Positions 34,852 to 43,197 of a stretch of DNA of 45,999 nucleotides are shown here, piece by piece. The DNA is from Desulfobacteraceae bacterium (lineage in GTDB: Bacteria; Desulfobacterota; DSM-4660; Desulfatiglandales; B25-G16). Under the pieces are notes generated by a model. It was not told the origin of the DNA, ran no database searches, and worked only from the letters and a program-made list of their open reading frames with translations. The DNA lies in assembly GCA_030612685.1 (NCBI GenBank), contig JAUWNK010000004.1, forward strand, positions 1 through 45,999. The letters are read 5' to 3'. Every line of letters starts with the position of its first letter. Positions within the stretch are counted from its first letter, which is position 1. The position numbers were made by a program, and so were the translations under genes.

Positions 34852-36249
34852 TTAATCCATAAAAGATTCATTTTTTTGTTTAGAATTCTTAGTTATATTG
34901 TTCAGTATTTCAGAAAACAGCCTATTATCACCTCCATTAAGGACCTGACGTAAGAGAAAATTTGAACTTTGTTCAAGCTTGTTCATAGTCTCTGCAAGGG
35001 CCTTAAGTTGTGCCAAGGTTTTCATCGATCTTTCCCGAGACGGGATATTAATAGCGGGATTGCCCAGTATCTTGATTATCCTCTCAAGAGCTGGGGCATT
35101 AAAACGGTCGTTATTTCCATAAATGAGATCGACCCATTCCCATTTAAGTTCCTCCGGCATTTTATCATAATTGGCAATGATATCAGGATCCTGACCAAAA
35201 TTAAGAGACTTTTTCAATTTATCAATGGCCTGCCAAATCATTCTCCTCTTATGATCATCCTGTTGGCATTTATAAAGAAGATCCTTCCATCTTCTTTCTA
35301 TCTGCATGATCACCCAGTTCTCCCCCTTTTCAGGTGGGAGAGAAAGTCCCAGAAATTTTTTCTGGATGGCAACCAAATCTTCCCTTAGGTCTTCAGATCC
35401 CTCACCCATACTCATTAATATACTACTTAAATCCTTTATAGCCTCCACCTTCATATTCTTCTCTTTCCGGTCTTCAAGCAGTACCTGTTCCCACTGATCC
35501 CTAAGGTATCCTATCTCCTGTTTAACAAGAGAAAAAATAAATCCTGACTTTGTGATGGCATTACGCAGTGAATCTGCAAGTATATTGCATGCGTTTAACC
35601 TGTCCTTTGCCAAACTTTGCATGGTCTTCATGGAATCCTGGCCTAACTGGTAAGACAACAATTCAGTTCCGAGAGAACGTGAAAGTTTTTTAATAACTCT
35701 GGTCTCATGAGTGCCGATCTTTACCGTAAATGGATGGAAGTGTATCTTGATGACTGCAACAACAACATACTTGCTTTCTTTCCATATGATATCTCCTTTA
35801 TAATCTCTTGGATATTTCAAGGAGGAGTACATATCTAATTTAAGATCCGATTTGCGGACAACCACCGGTTCCATATGGTAGAAATCTTCCCGTATTCCTT
35901 CGACCTGCAATCTGACACTTCGATCATCGTTTCTTGGGTCTTCAGCAGTCCAGCTTTTCTGTTTCCCGACGCACCAAGACATGGCCTCAAGTGGGCGACC
36001 TGGTTGATCCCTGTATTCGATCCATGGTTTACCCGGGGGATTGTATTCGGATTTTGACGGAAGACCCCATGAAATCTCTTCTCTTCCATCGCTAATTATT
36101 CCTGAGGTGATTCTTTCTGCAATCAGTTCCGGTGGTTTTCCAATTCGATAGATGGTGCCCTTGAAGGCATTGGGAAGACAGAGAAGGATGGTTTCAATCA
36201 TTTCCATGCAGGCCTTTTCTAATACAGATTTTTCTATCTCTATAGACAA
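34852..36249 (-). CDS. Orphan 465-aa protein, possibly degenerate sensor
   Basis: I do not recognise a family with confidence. There is no signal peptide or membrane segment. The first about 190 residues (CLPNAFKGTIYRIGKPPEL, SWCVGKQKSW, VEGIREDFYHMEPVVVRKSDL) look like a small-molecule-binding GAF/PAS-type module. The middle (TMQSLAKDRLNACNILADSL, LVKQEIGYLRDQWEQ) is helical and resembles a dimerisation region of sensor kinases. The last half (MIWQAIDKLKKSLNFG, IANYDKMPEELKWEW) is also helical, with no ATP-binding motifs. It could be a regulatory protein derived from a sensor kinase. The gene is flanked by long gene-poor stretches. Confidence 0.55.
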   Translation of the reverse strand: MSIEIEKSVLEKACMEMIETILLCLPNAFKGTIYRIGKPPELIAERITSGIISDGREEISWGLPSKSEYNPPGKPWIEYRDQPGRPLEAMSWCVGKQKSWTAEDPRNDDRSVRLQVEGIREDFYHMEPVVVRKSDLKLDMYSSLKYPRDYKGDIIWKESKYVVVAVIKIHFHPFTVKIGTHETRVIKKLSRSLGTELLSYQLGQDSMKTMQSLAKDRLNACNILADSLRNAITKSGFIFSLVKQEIGYLRDQWEQVLLEDRKEKNMKVEAIKDLSSILMSMGEGSEDLREDLVAIQKKFLGLSLPPEKGENWVIMQIERRWKDLLYKCQQDDHKRRMIWQAIDKLKKSLNFGQDPDIIANYDKMPEELKWEWVDLIYGNNDRFNAPALERIIKILGNPAINIPSRERSMKTLAQLKALAETMNKLEQSSNFLLRQVLNGGDNRLFSEILNNITKNSKQKNESFMD

Positions 36250-36826
36250 TGGCTTTTCTCCTTGTCTTTGCCTTTTTTCAAAAAGCCTTATTTATCCTTG
36301 CAGAGTTTTTTAAGTTTTCTAATTCCAGTCTCTCTAAAACCTTGTCCATATAGTAAAATCATGGCAAATCTCTTAAAATTTGGAAATAATATTAACATTA
36401 GATGGCGCAAAGAATGTGCCCATTTCCATTGATACATTAAGGATAAGGCTAAATTTTTTTATTCATGTACTATCGAGCACAAATTGTCAAGGAAAAAATA
36501 CTGTATATTGTAAATTTAAATACTTATACACTATATATAGTGAAGTATTTTCTTAATCACATTTCATTTTTTTACAAACAAAAATATCAAATGCTTCCGA
36601 GTTCCAGAATTCGGAAACAAATATCAAAACAGAAAGTTATAATTTTTGTAAATGCTGGATATAAATAGACATCTTGATATTTAGCCATTGGGCAGGAGGG
36701 CAGATTGTTTCAGGATAGGATTATACAAAAGTATTCGGGATTTGATGTGGATCTTCGCTAAGTTGAGAACAACGCATCTCATATTATCCAAGCCAACATC
36801 ATCCCTATTTCATAGATCACTAAATA
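36250..36826. other. AT-rich intergenic region
   Basis: Nearly 600 bases, very AT-rich between about 36450 and 36680, with no gene, repeat or hairpin that I can support. A 67-codon frame at 36465-36668 has the composition of random AT-rich DNA. Confidence 0.5.
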
Positions 36827-37162
36827 TCATGGTGAGAGCAGCACTTGGTTGCCAAAACGTTCGGAAAGGGCCGAAGAGAGCGCCTCGACAGCCTTCTGAT
36901 TTGAGAGTTCCACCATAAGCTCACCTCCCTCTCCAACCACTAAGCGACCATATGCCTCCACTACTACTGCCACATCCGACGGTTCAACCGTCCACCAGCC
37001 ACGAGTGCGAATGAGCAGCTCCCTGCCTTTTAGCCGCTTGGGTGTAACCAGATCAATGGTACGAAACCACCCTTCCCACCCGATCTCAGCCGGAGCCCGG
37101 AGAACGGGGCTCACCGGATCGTGGTATATACGGCAACGACCGAATAAACGCAACTTGATCAT
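36827..37162 (-). CDS. Hypothetical protein, gene 3 of orphan cluster
   Basis: A 111-aa protein that reads like a small beta-rich domain (RLFGRCRIYHDPVSPVLR, WFRTIDLVTPKRLKGRELLI, YGRLVVGEGGELMVEL) with a helical end. No signal or membrane segment and no motif known to me. The start overlaps the stop of the preceding gene by four bases (ATGA type), indicating translational coupling. Base composition is clearly more G+C-rich than neighbouring genes. Confidence 0.6.
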   Translation of the reverse strand: MIKLRLFGRCRIYHDPVSPVLRAPAEIGWEGWFRTIDLVTPKRLKGRELLIRTRGWWTVEPSDVAVVVEAYGRLVVGEGGELMVELSNQKAVEALSSALSERFGNQVLLSP

Positions 37163-37500
37163 GGCAGAGTCTCCTTGAGAAGTATTTCAATCTCTTCATC
37201 TTTAGGTAAGATCTCAATGACAACCTTAATGGCTTCCAAACCGATAGCTCGTGCCAGGCAGTGTACATAAATAGCGGCAATTTTTCCCTCATCCAAATTC
37301 AGGCCCAATTTAACCGCATGGGCCCAAGATCGCTCAAAGAAATCCCGCGCAGTCTCGCGCCAGAGTCTAAGCTTTACATCAAAAGGAGAAATATTCAAAC
37401 GCTTTAACAATTCCTCTTGGGCTGCCTCTATTCGCCTGAACACCTGTCGCATCGCCCTCACGGAGGGGTCATCCCGTCCCCAATCGTCTTCAACAGCCAT
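37159..37500 (-). CDS. Hypothetical helical protein, gene 2 of orphan cluster
   Basis: A 113-aa, mostly alpha-helical protein (MRQVFRRIEAAQEELLKRL, RLWRETARDFFERSWAHAV, ALEAIKVVIEILPKDEEIE-type end). No recognised domain. An excellent AGGAGG lies five bases before the ATG at 37500. It overlaps the next gene by four bases and follows the 63-aa gene by 15 bases. Confidence 0.6.
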   Translation of the reverse strand: MAVEDDWGRDDPSVRAMRQVFRRIEAAQEELLKRLNISPFDVKLRLWRETARDFFERSWAHAVKLGLNLDEGKIAAIYVHCLARAIGLEAIKVVIEILPKDEEIEILLKETLP

Positions 37501-37515
37501 TAGGCCTCCTAATAT

Positions 37516-37707
37516 TCATTCATGAGTGGACTGTTTGTGAGCCTGCTTTTCCAAAGGAATAAAAGCTGTAGGTCCTGCAATCAGATTAAGACCACTATCC
37601 AGCTTAAGGATATATAATTCGAAGTGGGAATCTGTCCTTTCAATAATTACACCTTTTATACCCTTGTAACTCATGGTCATTTCGATTGAAGTGCCCTGTT
37701 TGAACAT
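37516..37707 (-). CDS. Small hypothetical protein, gene 1 of orphan cluster
   Basis: A 63-aa protein of beta-strand character (MSYKGIKGVIIERTDSHFEL, IAGPTAFIPLEKQ), perhaps a small barrel. Only a weak AAGAGA precedes the ATG. It is the first of three tightly spaced genes on the minus strand (37707 to 36827) of unknown function. Confidence 0.5.
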   Translation of the reverse strand: MFKQGTSIEMTMSYKGIKGVIIERTDSHFELYILKLDSGLNLIAGPTAFIPLEKQAHKQSTHE

Positions 37708-37962
37708 TTCTCTTCATCCTTAAATCCTATCCTCTGCAAGATAGAGGGTCAGAGTACCTATAGGCTGCGTAGAGTTGAAGGAATTTCCCGATATAAATTG
37801 TTCCAACTCCTCTGATGATAATGAATAGATGATCTTGCTCGTTAATATGGTCGGAGCCGCCTCCATTTGGTTCAATGTGCGTTAAAAAGAGCAGTCAGCC
37901 ACTGCGCTATCCCGTTTTGATAAAAACCTTTGCGCAAAAGCCAGAATGAGTAGGTGGGAATA

Positions 37963-38391
37963 TCAGTCTTGTTTTCCATCGCCATCACTTATAGATAATT
38001 TTATGTACTCAAGGATATCAAAGTATGCTTTTTTTTCAATACTCTTCACACCATTTTGAAATACTCCACCTACAATTTCTTCTTTTATGATGTTTCTCCG
38101 GGGAAAGGAATCCAGGCTAATATAATCTCCCTTATAAACTGGGATAATCTCCAATTCTCTACACTTTTTCTCAAAAAGTTTTTTGTCTTGGAAGATAATC
38201 TTATAGGTATTTATATTATTATATACCACCTTATAGCCAATAACTCTCTTGATTAGAAATCTTCTTTCATAGGAATGAATCCATGATGGCAGCTCATTTA
38301 AGGTCTTAGGAAGTCCATGGTTTATGGCTATTTTCCTCCCTTGTTTTTTTTGCTCCCTTGTTGACTTGTATTTTCGTTCAAAAAATCTCAT
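37963..38391 (-). CDS. Hypothetical basic protein
   Basis: A 142-aa, Lys- and Tyr-rich cytoplasmic protein (FFERKYKSTREQKKQGRKIA at the start, then alternating strands and helices such as YKVVYNNINTYKIIFQDKKL). It is strongly basic at the N-terminus, which could bind nucleic acid, but no family is recognised. No ribosome binding site is evident. It belongs to the orphan-gene stretch 34.8-38.8 kb. Confidence 0.45.
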   Translation of the reverse strand: MRFFERKYKSTREQKKQGRKIAINHGLPKTLNELPSWIHSYERRFLIKRVIGYKVVYNNINTYKIIFQDKKLFEKKCRELEIIPVYKGDYISLDSFPRRNIIKEEIVGGVFQNGVKSIEKKAYFDILEYIKLSISDGDGKQD

Positions 38392-38588
38392 TTCTATTTT
38401 ATCTTGCTACAATCTTGGTGAATTTAAAAAGATTACTGTTGAATGGCGATAGTGCGATGAAGCTTATCTTAGTTCAAAGGAATGTGGATTGTTGGAAGAA
38501 AACATGATGTAACAAAATATGAGAATTGGACGATGTAATCTGACCCCATCCCTATCCAAACTCCCTCCCAGAGGAAAATGACTTGCAA

Positions 38589-38786
38589 TTATTCTTTCTT
38601 TCTGGGAATAAGTTCCCGTACATAAAGAGCAATCCCCAATAATAAACATATATTGGCAAACCTAAGGAACGAGCCAGGCCAAAGATCAAGCCATGTTATG
38701 AAAAATAGTTTATAAATCACACCAGCAATGAGAGCCGCAGCGCCCAATAAAATGACAATATTTGCTATATAATGGACTAATTTCAT
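38589..38786 (-). CDS. Small two-helix membrane protein
   Basis: A 65-aa protein with two hydrophobic segments (about 8-27 and 42-57) and a basic end (RELIPRKKE). The ATG at 38786 has AAAGGAGGAAT upstream, a strong ribosome binding site, which supports this being a real gene. Function unknown. Confidence 0.65.
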   Translation of the reverse strand: MKLVHYIANIVILLGAAALIAGVIYKLFFITWLDLWPGSFLRFANICLLLGIALYVRELIPRKKE

Positions 38787-39022
38787 AGGTATTCCTCCTT
38801 TCTAAATATTCTTGGCTCAAAATTACGCAGCCATCTCCCTCCAGAAGGGTAGGAAAAAGGGTCAGGGTCTGTACTCTTGAAAGTAAGCTATATCTTTAAC
38901 ATTGTCCAATGTCAAGGAGACCCCATTTTTTTGTTTATAAGTTGCACGAGGAAGCCTTATCCTATAAACTGTAGACATTTGAGTTAGAAAACCTGGATTA
39001 TGAGCCTATAAGATCAGAAAGG

Positions 39023-39787
39023 ATGAAGGGGAGCATGGAGTCTTTAATCGCTAAAGGCGCAGAGATGATAAAAAAGGCTGAAAAGATTCTGGTGTTCTCA
39101 GGGGCAGGACTGAGTACTGAATCTGGCATTCCTGATTTCAGGAGCCCGGGAGGCGTCTGGAGCAAGTACGATCCATCAGATTTTTATTTTGATAAAATTA
39201 TATCAGATGAAAAAGCCAGGGTAAAATATTGGCAAATGAGCACAGAGTTTTACCAGACCATGAAAGATGCTGTCCCCAACCGTGCCCACCTGGCAATCAA
39301 AGCCCTGGAAGACATGGGAAAACTTTTAGCAGTTGTCACCCAGAACATCGACCGGCTCCATCACAAGGCAGGAAACTCACCGGATAAAATCATTGAAATT
39401 CACGGCACAGCCTTTTCAGTTTCTTGCCTGAGCTGTGGAAAAAAATATGACAGGGATGACATCGAAGATCGGATAAGGCTCGGTGTGAAAGTACCTTACT
39501 GTGATGACTGCTCCGGTATTCTAAAACCAGATACAATCTCCTTTGGCCAGGCCATGCCTGAAGACAAGATGGCAAAAGCAATCACGCATGCACGGAAATG
39601 CGATCTCTGCATTGCATCAGGTTCTTCACTGGTGGTCTATCCTGCCGCTTCTGTGCCAGCTCTCGCTGTTGAAAGTGGAGCAAAACTGATGATCATCAAT
39701 CGCGATGAAACGCCTCTTGATTCCATGGCGGATTTGGTTGTGCAAGAATCGGTCTCTAAATCCCTGGGGGCGATGGTGGAAATGTGA
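39023..39787 (+). CDS. cobB: Sir2-family NAD-dependent protein deacylase
   Basis: Sirtuins remove acyl groups from lysines, consuming NAD. The 254-aa protein has the NAD-binding motif GAGLSTESGIPDFRSPGG (27-44), TQNIDRLHHKAG, the catalytic His in EIHGTAF, four zinc-ligand cysteines (CLSC and CDDC pairs) and GSSLVVYPA. The start could be ATG 39023 or 39035, both close to purine-rich sequence. It could act on acetyl-CoA synthetase or other metabolic enzymes; the acyl specificity is not decided by the motifs seen. Confidence 0.94.
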   Translation: MKGSMESLIAKGAEMIKKAEKILVFSGAGLSTESGIPDFRSPGGVWSKYDPSDFYFDKIISDEKARVKYWQMSTEFYQTMKDAVPNRAHLAIKALEDMGKLLAVVTQNIDRLHHKAGNSPDKIIEIHGTAFSVSCLSCGKKYDRDDIEDRIRLGVKVPYCDDCSGILKPDTISFGQAMPEDKMAKAITHARKCDLCIASGSSLVVYPAASVPALAVESGAKLMIINRDETPLDSMADLVVQESVSKSLGAMVEM

Positions 39788-39863
39788 ATCTTTTTCTTGA
39801 AGCCAGGAGGGATTAAGTCTACTCTAATTTTTTTTCCAAAAATCGAGCTTTATGGAGGGTATT

Positions 39864-40979
39864 ATGTTGCGAATCGGCCTTGTTGGTTGGCGAGGTATGG
39901 TTGGATCGGTCCTTATGGACCGCATGAGACAAGAACAAGACTTCAAAGACTTTGAGCCAATCTTTTTTACCACGTCAAATGTGGGCGGGAAAGGCCCTGA
40001 TGTGGGCCTTGATATTCCTCCATTAAGGGATGCCTTTGACATAAAGCTGCTTTCCTCGATGGATATTATTCTGACCTGTCAGGGGGGTGATTATACCAAG
40101 AAGGTATACCCTGAAATGCGAAAGAACGGATGGAACGGCTATTGGATAGACTCTGCCTCTGCACTGCGCATGAAGGATGACAGCATTATTGTCCTGGATC
40201 CTGTCAACAGAGCAGTGATTGAGTCTGGCTTATCATCAGGTATCAAGACCTATGTGGGGGGGAACTGCACCGTGTCTCTGATGCTCATGGCCCTTTCAGG
40301 TCTCTTTGCTTCCGGTCATATTGAATGGATTTCTTCCATGACCTACCAGGCAGCCTCAGGCGCAGGCGCCAAGCACATGAAAGAGCTGATTGCCCAAATG
40401 GCGGTCCTCGGCGATGCTTCCAGGGCACTTCTTGACGACCCTGCATCCACGGCCATTGCCATTGATGAGGTCGTCACAAAGGAACTGAGAAATAACACCT
40501 TCCCAACTGAAAATTTCACGGTTCCCCTTGCAGGCAGCCTGATTGCATGGATCGACTCGCCTATGGAATCCGGGCAGACCAGGGAGGAATGGAAGGGATC
40601 CGTGGAAACGAACAAGATCTTGCAAACCAAAAAACCGATTCCCATAGATGGCGTGTGCGTTCGCGTGGGTGCCATGCGATGCCACAGCCAGGGCCTGACC
40701 ATCAAGCTGGATAAGGATGTCCCTCTTGACGAGGTCTCGGAAATGATCGAAAAGGGCAACCAGTGGTTGAACCTGGTCCCTAACGATAAAGAATCCACCC
40801 TCCAATCCCTAACCCCTGCAGCGGTCAACGGCACACTGACCATTCCCGTGGGCAGACTTCGAAAAATGCTCCTGGGGTCTGAATATGTGGCTGCCTTCAC
40901 TGTGGGAGACCAGCTCCTCTGGGGTGCCGCAGAACCAATCCGTAGGATTTTAAATATAATAATAGAGCACTTATCATAA
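39864..40979 (+). CDS. asd: Aspartate-semialdehyde dehydrogenase
   Basis: Asd reduces aspartyl phosphate to aspartate semialdehyde, the branch point to lysine/diaminopimelate, threonine and methionine. The 371-aa protein has the NADP-binding loop GWRGMVGS, SNVGG, and the nucleophile C135 in GGNCTVSLM, the same numbering as the E. coli enzyme, and belongs to that long Gram-negative branch. I choose the ATG at 39864, four bases after GGAGGG, over the ATG at 39852. The gene is visibly more G+C-rich than the genes at 8-14 kb. Confidence 0.95.
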   Translation: MLRIGLVGWRGMVGSVLMDRMRQEQDFKDFEPIFFTTSNVGGKGPDVGLDIPPLRDAFDIKLLSSMDIILTCQGGDYTKKVYPEMRKNGWNGYWIDSASALRMKDDSIIVLDPVNRAVIESGLSSGIKTYVGGNCTVSLMLMALSGLFASGHIEWISSMTYQAASGAGAKHMKELIAQMAVLGDASRALLDDPASTAIAIDEVVTKELRNNTFPTENFTVPLAGSLIAWIDSPMESGQTREEWKGSVETNKILQTKKPIPIDGVCVRVGAMRCHSQGLTIKLDKDVPLDEVSEMIEKGNQWLNLVPNDKESTLQSLTPAAVNGTLTIPVGRLRKMLLGSEYVAAFTVGDQLLWGAAEPIRRILNIIIEHLS

Positions 40980-41537
40980 TTATTTAATATTTTAGGTGAA
41001 GTTATAAATTGTAAAATTACACTTATAAAAAAAGGAAATCTTTATTCCATCATCATCTCATCAAAATTCATACCAATAATGGATTTAGCTTCTAGATGTC
41101 TTCATAAGGCAACTTCTTAACAAATGTGTCAAGCTCTAAAAGGAGCATGGGTATCTCTTTTCAGGTATGAAGAAGCGGATACGTGTAAGCCAGCTAATGG
41201 CACGGGTAAAGGCGGGCGGGAAGGCCTTAGAGAACTTACCAGTTACATCTCCCTTAAGAGTCCAAGGCTTCTATGGCCGCCCGCCTGGAGCATCGGTAAT
41301 GGGTGAGCAGAAGTTATTGCCCAGTTCATTACCTGAAAAGAGATACCCATGCTCCCCTATAAGGAACTCAGTGAATAAATTTACTATTTGCCCCATAAAG
41401 TATTATGCTCTTCACATCTTGTCGGTTTGAGGCAGAGCTTCGCTAGTGATTAACTTCTTTTTATGAAGCCGCCCTGTGTCCACCCATATGGCGGTGCTTT
41501 AGACCACTCTAAAAATACCACAACAGGGAGGTTTAAG
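40980..41537. other. Intergenic region with perfect-TIR element
   Basis: Contains the 214-bp inverted-repeat element at 41142-41355. After it comes a small hairpin GCCGCC...GGCGGT at about 41468-41495 in the leader of the DUF364 gene. No protein gene is supported: short frames through the element are just its translation. Confidence 0.65.
41142..41355. repeat. 214-bp element with 26-bp perfect terminal inverted repeats
   Basis: The arm 41142-41167 begins GGAGCATGGGTATCTC and its exact reverse complement is at 41330-41355. The 162-base interior has a second inverted pair, GGCGGGCGG (41211-41219) and CCGCCCGCC (41277-41285). No start-to-stop gene of meaning lies inside. Flanks (CTCTAAAA left, CCTATAAG right) show no clear target duplication. 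The size and arms fit a MITE-like element or a long structured RNA. Confidence 0.75.
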
Positions 41538-42263
41538 ATGACGATTCTTAACGAGTTAATTTCGAGCTTAAAGGAAGACAGCGTAGTTCTTCAGGTGCAT
41601 GTTTGTGTCTTCTGGACAGCGGTGGTGAGCAAAAACTGCGGTCTGGCCTCTACCCTTCATGAAGGGCACCCATATCATAAAATAGTACGAGAGCCAGGAA
41701 AACTACGGGGCAAGCCAGCATTGGAGTTAGCGGAATATGCCAAATCGGACCGCCTTTTAGAGGCATCTATTGGTATGGCAGCTATCAATTCACTGATAGA
41801 TATTGATGAGACGAGATGTGTTGAGAAAAATGCCTTTGATATTTTAGCAGAAAAGGGGATGGGCAGGAATATTGCCATTGTGGGTCATTTCCCGTGGATA
41901 CAAAAGCTTAAAAAAATAGCTCGCAACCTTTTTGTAATAGAACAAAGCCCCAGAGAGGGAGATTTACCCGCCGAAGCATCAGAAGAGATCCTGCCCAAAG
42001 CTGATGTAGTTGGCCTCACTGGAACCGCATTAACGAATCACACTATAGAAAAATTGCTGGAGCTCAGTAAGGGTAAGTTTATCGTTATGGTAGGACCAAC
42101 AAGCCCTCTATCACCGATCTTGTTTGATTACGGCGTGGATGTTATCGGCGGGTCAAAAGTGGTTGATCCTGAGAAAACAATTCGCTCCATTAGTGAAGGG
42201 GCAACATTTAGACAGGTAGAGGGGGTAAGACACCTAAATATGTTCAGGGAAAGGAATCCTTGA
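41538..42263 (+). CDS. DUF364 (putative heavy-metal chelation) family protein
   Basis: A 241-aa protein from the ATG at 41538, which has GGGAGG six bases upstream; the open frame to 41463 is leader. It shows the two-part architecture of the family: an N-terminal DUF4213-like domain (LLEASIGMAAINSLI) and the C-terminal Rossmann-like DUF364 domain (NIAIVGHFPWI, LPKADVVGLTGTALTNHT, VGPTSPLSP). Such proteins are often near metal or metal-cofactor transport genes and are proposed to handle metal chelates. Here it stands alone behind the inverted-repeat element. Confidence 0.85.
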   Translation: MTILNELISSLKEDSVVLQVHVCVFWTAVVSKNCGLASTLHEGHPYHKIVREPGKLRGKPALELAEYAKSDRLLEASIGMAAINSLIDIDETRCVEKNAFDILAEKGMGRNIAIVGHFPWIQKLKKIARNLFVIEQSPREGDLPAEASEEILPKADVVGLTGTALTNHTIEKLLELSKGKFIVMVGPTSPLSPILFDYGVDVIGGSKVVDPEKTIRSISEGATFRQVEGVRHLNMFRERNP

Positions 42264-42277
42264 TATTATTGGTATAA

Positions 42278-42386
42278 TTTACCCTGTTATAATACCCCAT
42301 ACAGAAGCACAGGGATGTTATCTGAAATATTATTCCGATTTTTCACGCAGCGTATAATGCCCCGTATGAAATCCAATAGGGTTTAC
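42278..42386 (+). repeat. ACCCTGTTA repeat with internal insertion
   Basis: It starts TTTACCCTGTTATAATACCCCATA and ends GCCCCGTATGAAATCC plus AATAGGGTTTA. Compared with the compact hairpin at 30721-30757 it has about 60 extra bases in the middle. TATAATRCCCCRTA is present on both sides of the extra segment. Confidence 0.6.
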
Positions 42387-42520
42387 TGAAATTTCTCATG
42401 AACTCAAGGTGATTTACAACATTAGATATCCAAAGGTAATAAAAGCCTTGGAGGTGTAATAAATTGTAAGTATCTTAATTATATATTTAGAAGATGCTAA
42501 GAGTAGCTGGATTGGCACAT

Positions 42521-42736
42521 ATGCCAGATATTATAGACTGTCATAAATGCAAACACTACTATGTTACCTGGGATAAAAATTTCCCGCATGCTTGTCATGT
42601 CCTGGAATTCAAAAGCTATGAATTTCCTTCCTCATTTGTATATAAAAGCTCGGGCATACACTGTCTCATGTTCAAACACAAGGACCAGACCCGACACTTT
42701 AAACATCCAAAAGATGCCAGCAATTCAAAACCGTGA
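42521..42736 (+). CDS. Small Cys-rich protein of the CxxC-HYYVTWD type
   Basis: A 71-aa protein from ATG 42521 (the frame also has an ATG at 42494). It contains CHKCKHYYVTWDKNFPHAC and later SSGIHCLMF, giving four cysteines for a likely zinc site. Short proteins with this pattern occur widely in Desulfobacterota and are often mislabelled uracil-DNA glycosylase because a similar segment is attached to some of those enzymes. No glycosylase domain is present here. Function unknown. Confidence 0.65.
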   Translation: MPDIIDCHKCKHYYVTWDKNFPHACHVLEFKSYEFPSSFVYKSSGIHCLMFKHKDQTRHFKHPKDASNSKP

Positions 42737-42798
42737 GAAGAAGGTCCTCAGATCTTTGGTGATAGAGTGAGGTAAGGTAATTGGAGAGGTCTGTATTG

Positions 42799-43167
42799 TC
42801 AGCCACTGTAACTGGCATTTGCAAAGTCCGATTCCCAGGCTGTTACTGTGGTGACCTTAATTCGATTATCATTAAGCCTACTGCTTAATTTATCAAAGAT
42901 ATAAGCAGCGATATTTTCTGAGGAAGGATTTTGATATTTAAACCGGGGGATTTCATTTAGGAAAGAATGATCAAGTTCTTCTAAAATTCCATTTGTGGCC
43001 TCTTCAACATCTTTAAAATCTATCAATAATCCGGCATCGTTCAGTTTCTGCCCTGTTAGACTAACTTCTATCTTCCAATTATGTCCGTGGAGTTTCTCGC
43101 ATTTACCTCTAAAGTTTCTGAGTTGATGTGCAGCAGCAAATCGTGTAATCACTTTTATCTTATACAT
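42799..43167 (-). CDS. queD: 6-carboxy-tetrahydropterin synthase
   Basis: QueD makes 6-carboxytetrahydropterin from dihydroneopterin triphosphate for queuosine synthesis. The 122-aa protein has the zinc ligands H14, H27 and H29 (AAHQL, LHGHNW), catalytic C23 four residues before the HGH motif, the D66-H67 pair (LDHSFLN) and WESDFA near the end. Length and motifs fit QueD rather than eukaryotic-type PTPS. AAGGAAAAAG precedes the ATG. The zinc-ribbon gene lies 30 bases upstream on the same strand, so the two may be co-transcribed. Confidence 0.93.
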   Translation of the reverse strand: MYKIKVITRFAAAHQLRNFRGKCEKLHGHNWKIEVSLTGQKLNDAGLLIDFKDVEEATNGILEELDHSFLNEIPRFKYQNPSSENIAAYIFDKLSSRLNDNRIKVTTVTAWESDFANASYSG

Positions 43168-43197
43168 AAAATCCGCTCTTTTTCCTTAAGGACCTTC

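Noticed and set aside
36465-36668. 67-codon frame in the AT-rich gap
   Set aside because: Composition is Ile/Lys/Tyr as expected from random AT-rich DNA; no ribosome binding site or recognised motif.
38540-38880. TCTGACCCC and GGGTCAGGG words around the small membrane protein gene, as ends of a REP-transposase type element
   Set aside because: The words are short, common and not accompanied by a transposase or a longer inverted repeat.
41124-41430. Two overlapping small proteins encoded in the 214-bp inverted-repeat element
   Set aside because: The frames are produced by the arms and G+C stem of the element and have no recognisable domain.
41460-41537. Molybdenum-cofactor or other riboswitch in front of the DUF364 gene
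   Set aside because: There is a small GCCGCC/GGCGGT hairpin, but I could not find the conserved core of a known riboswitch.
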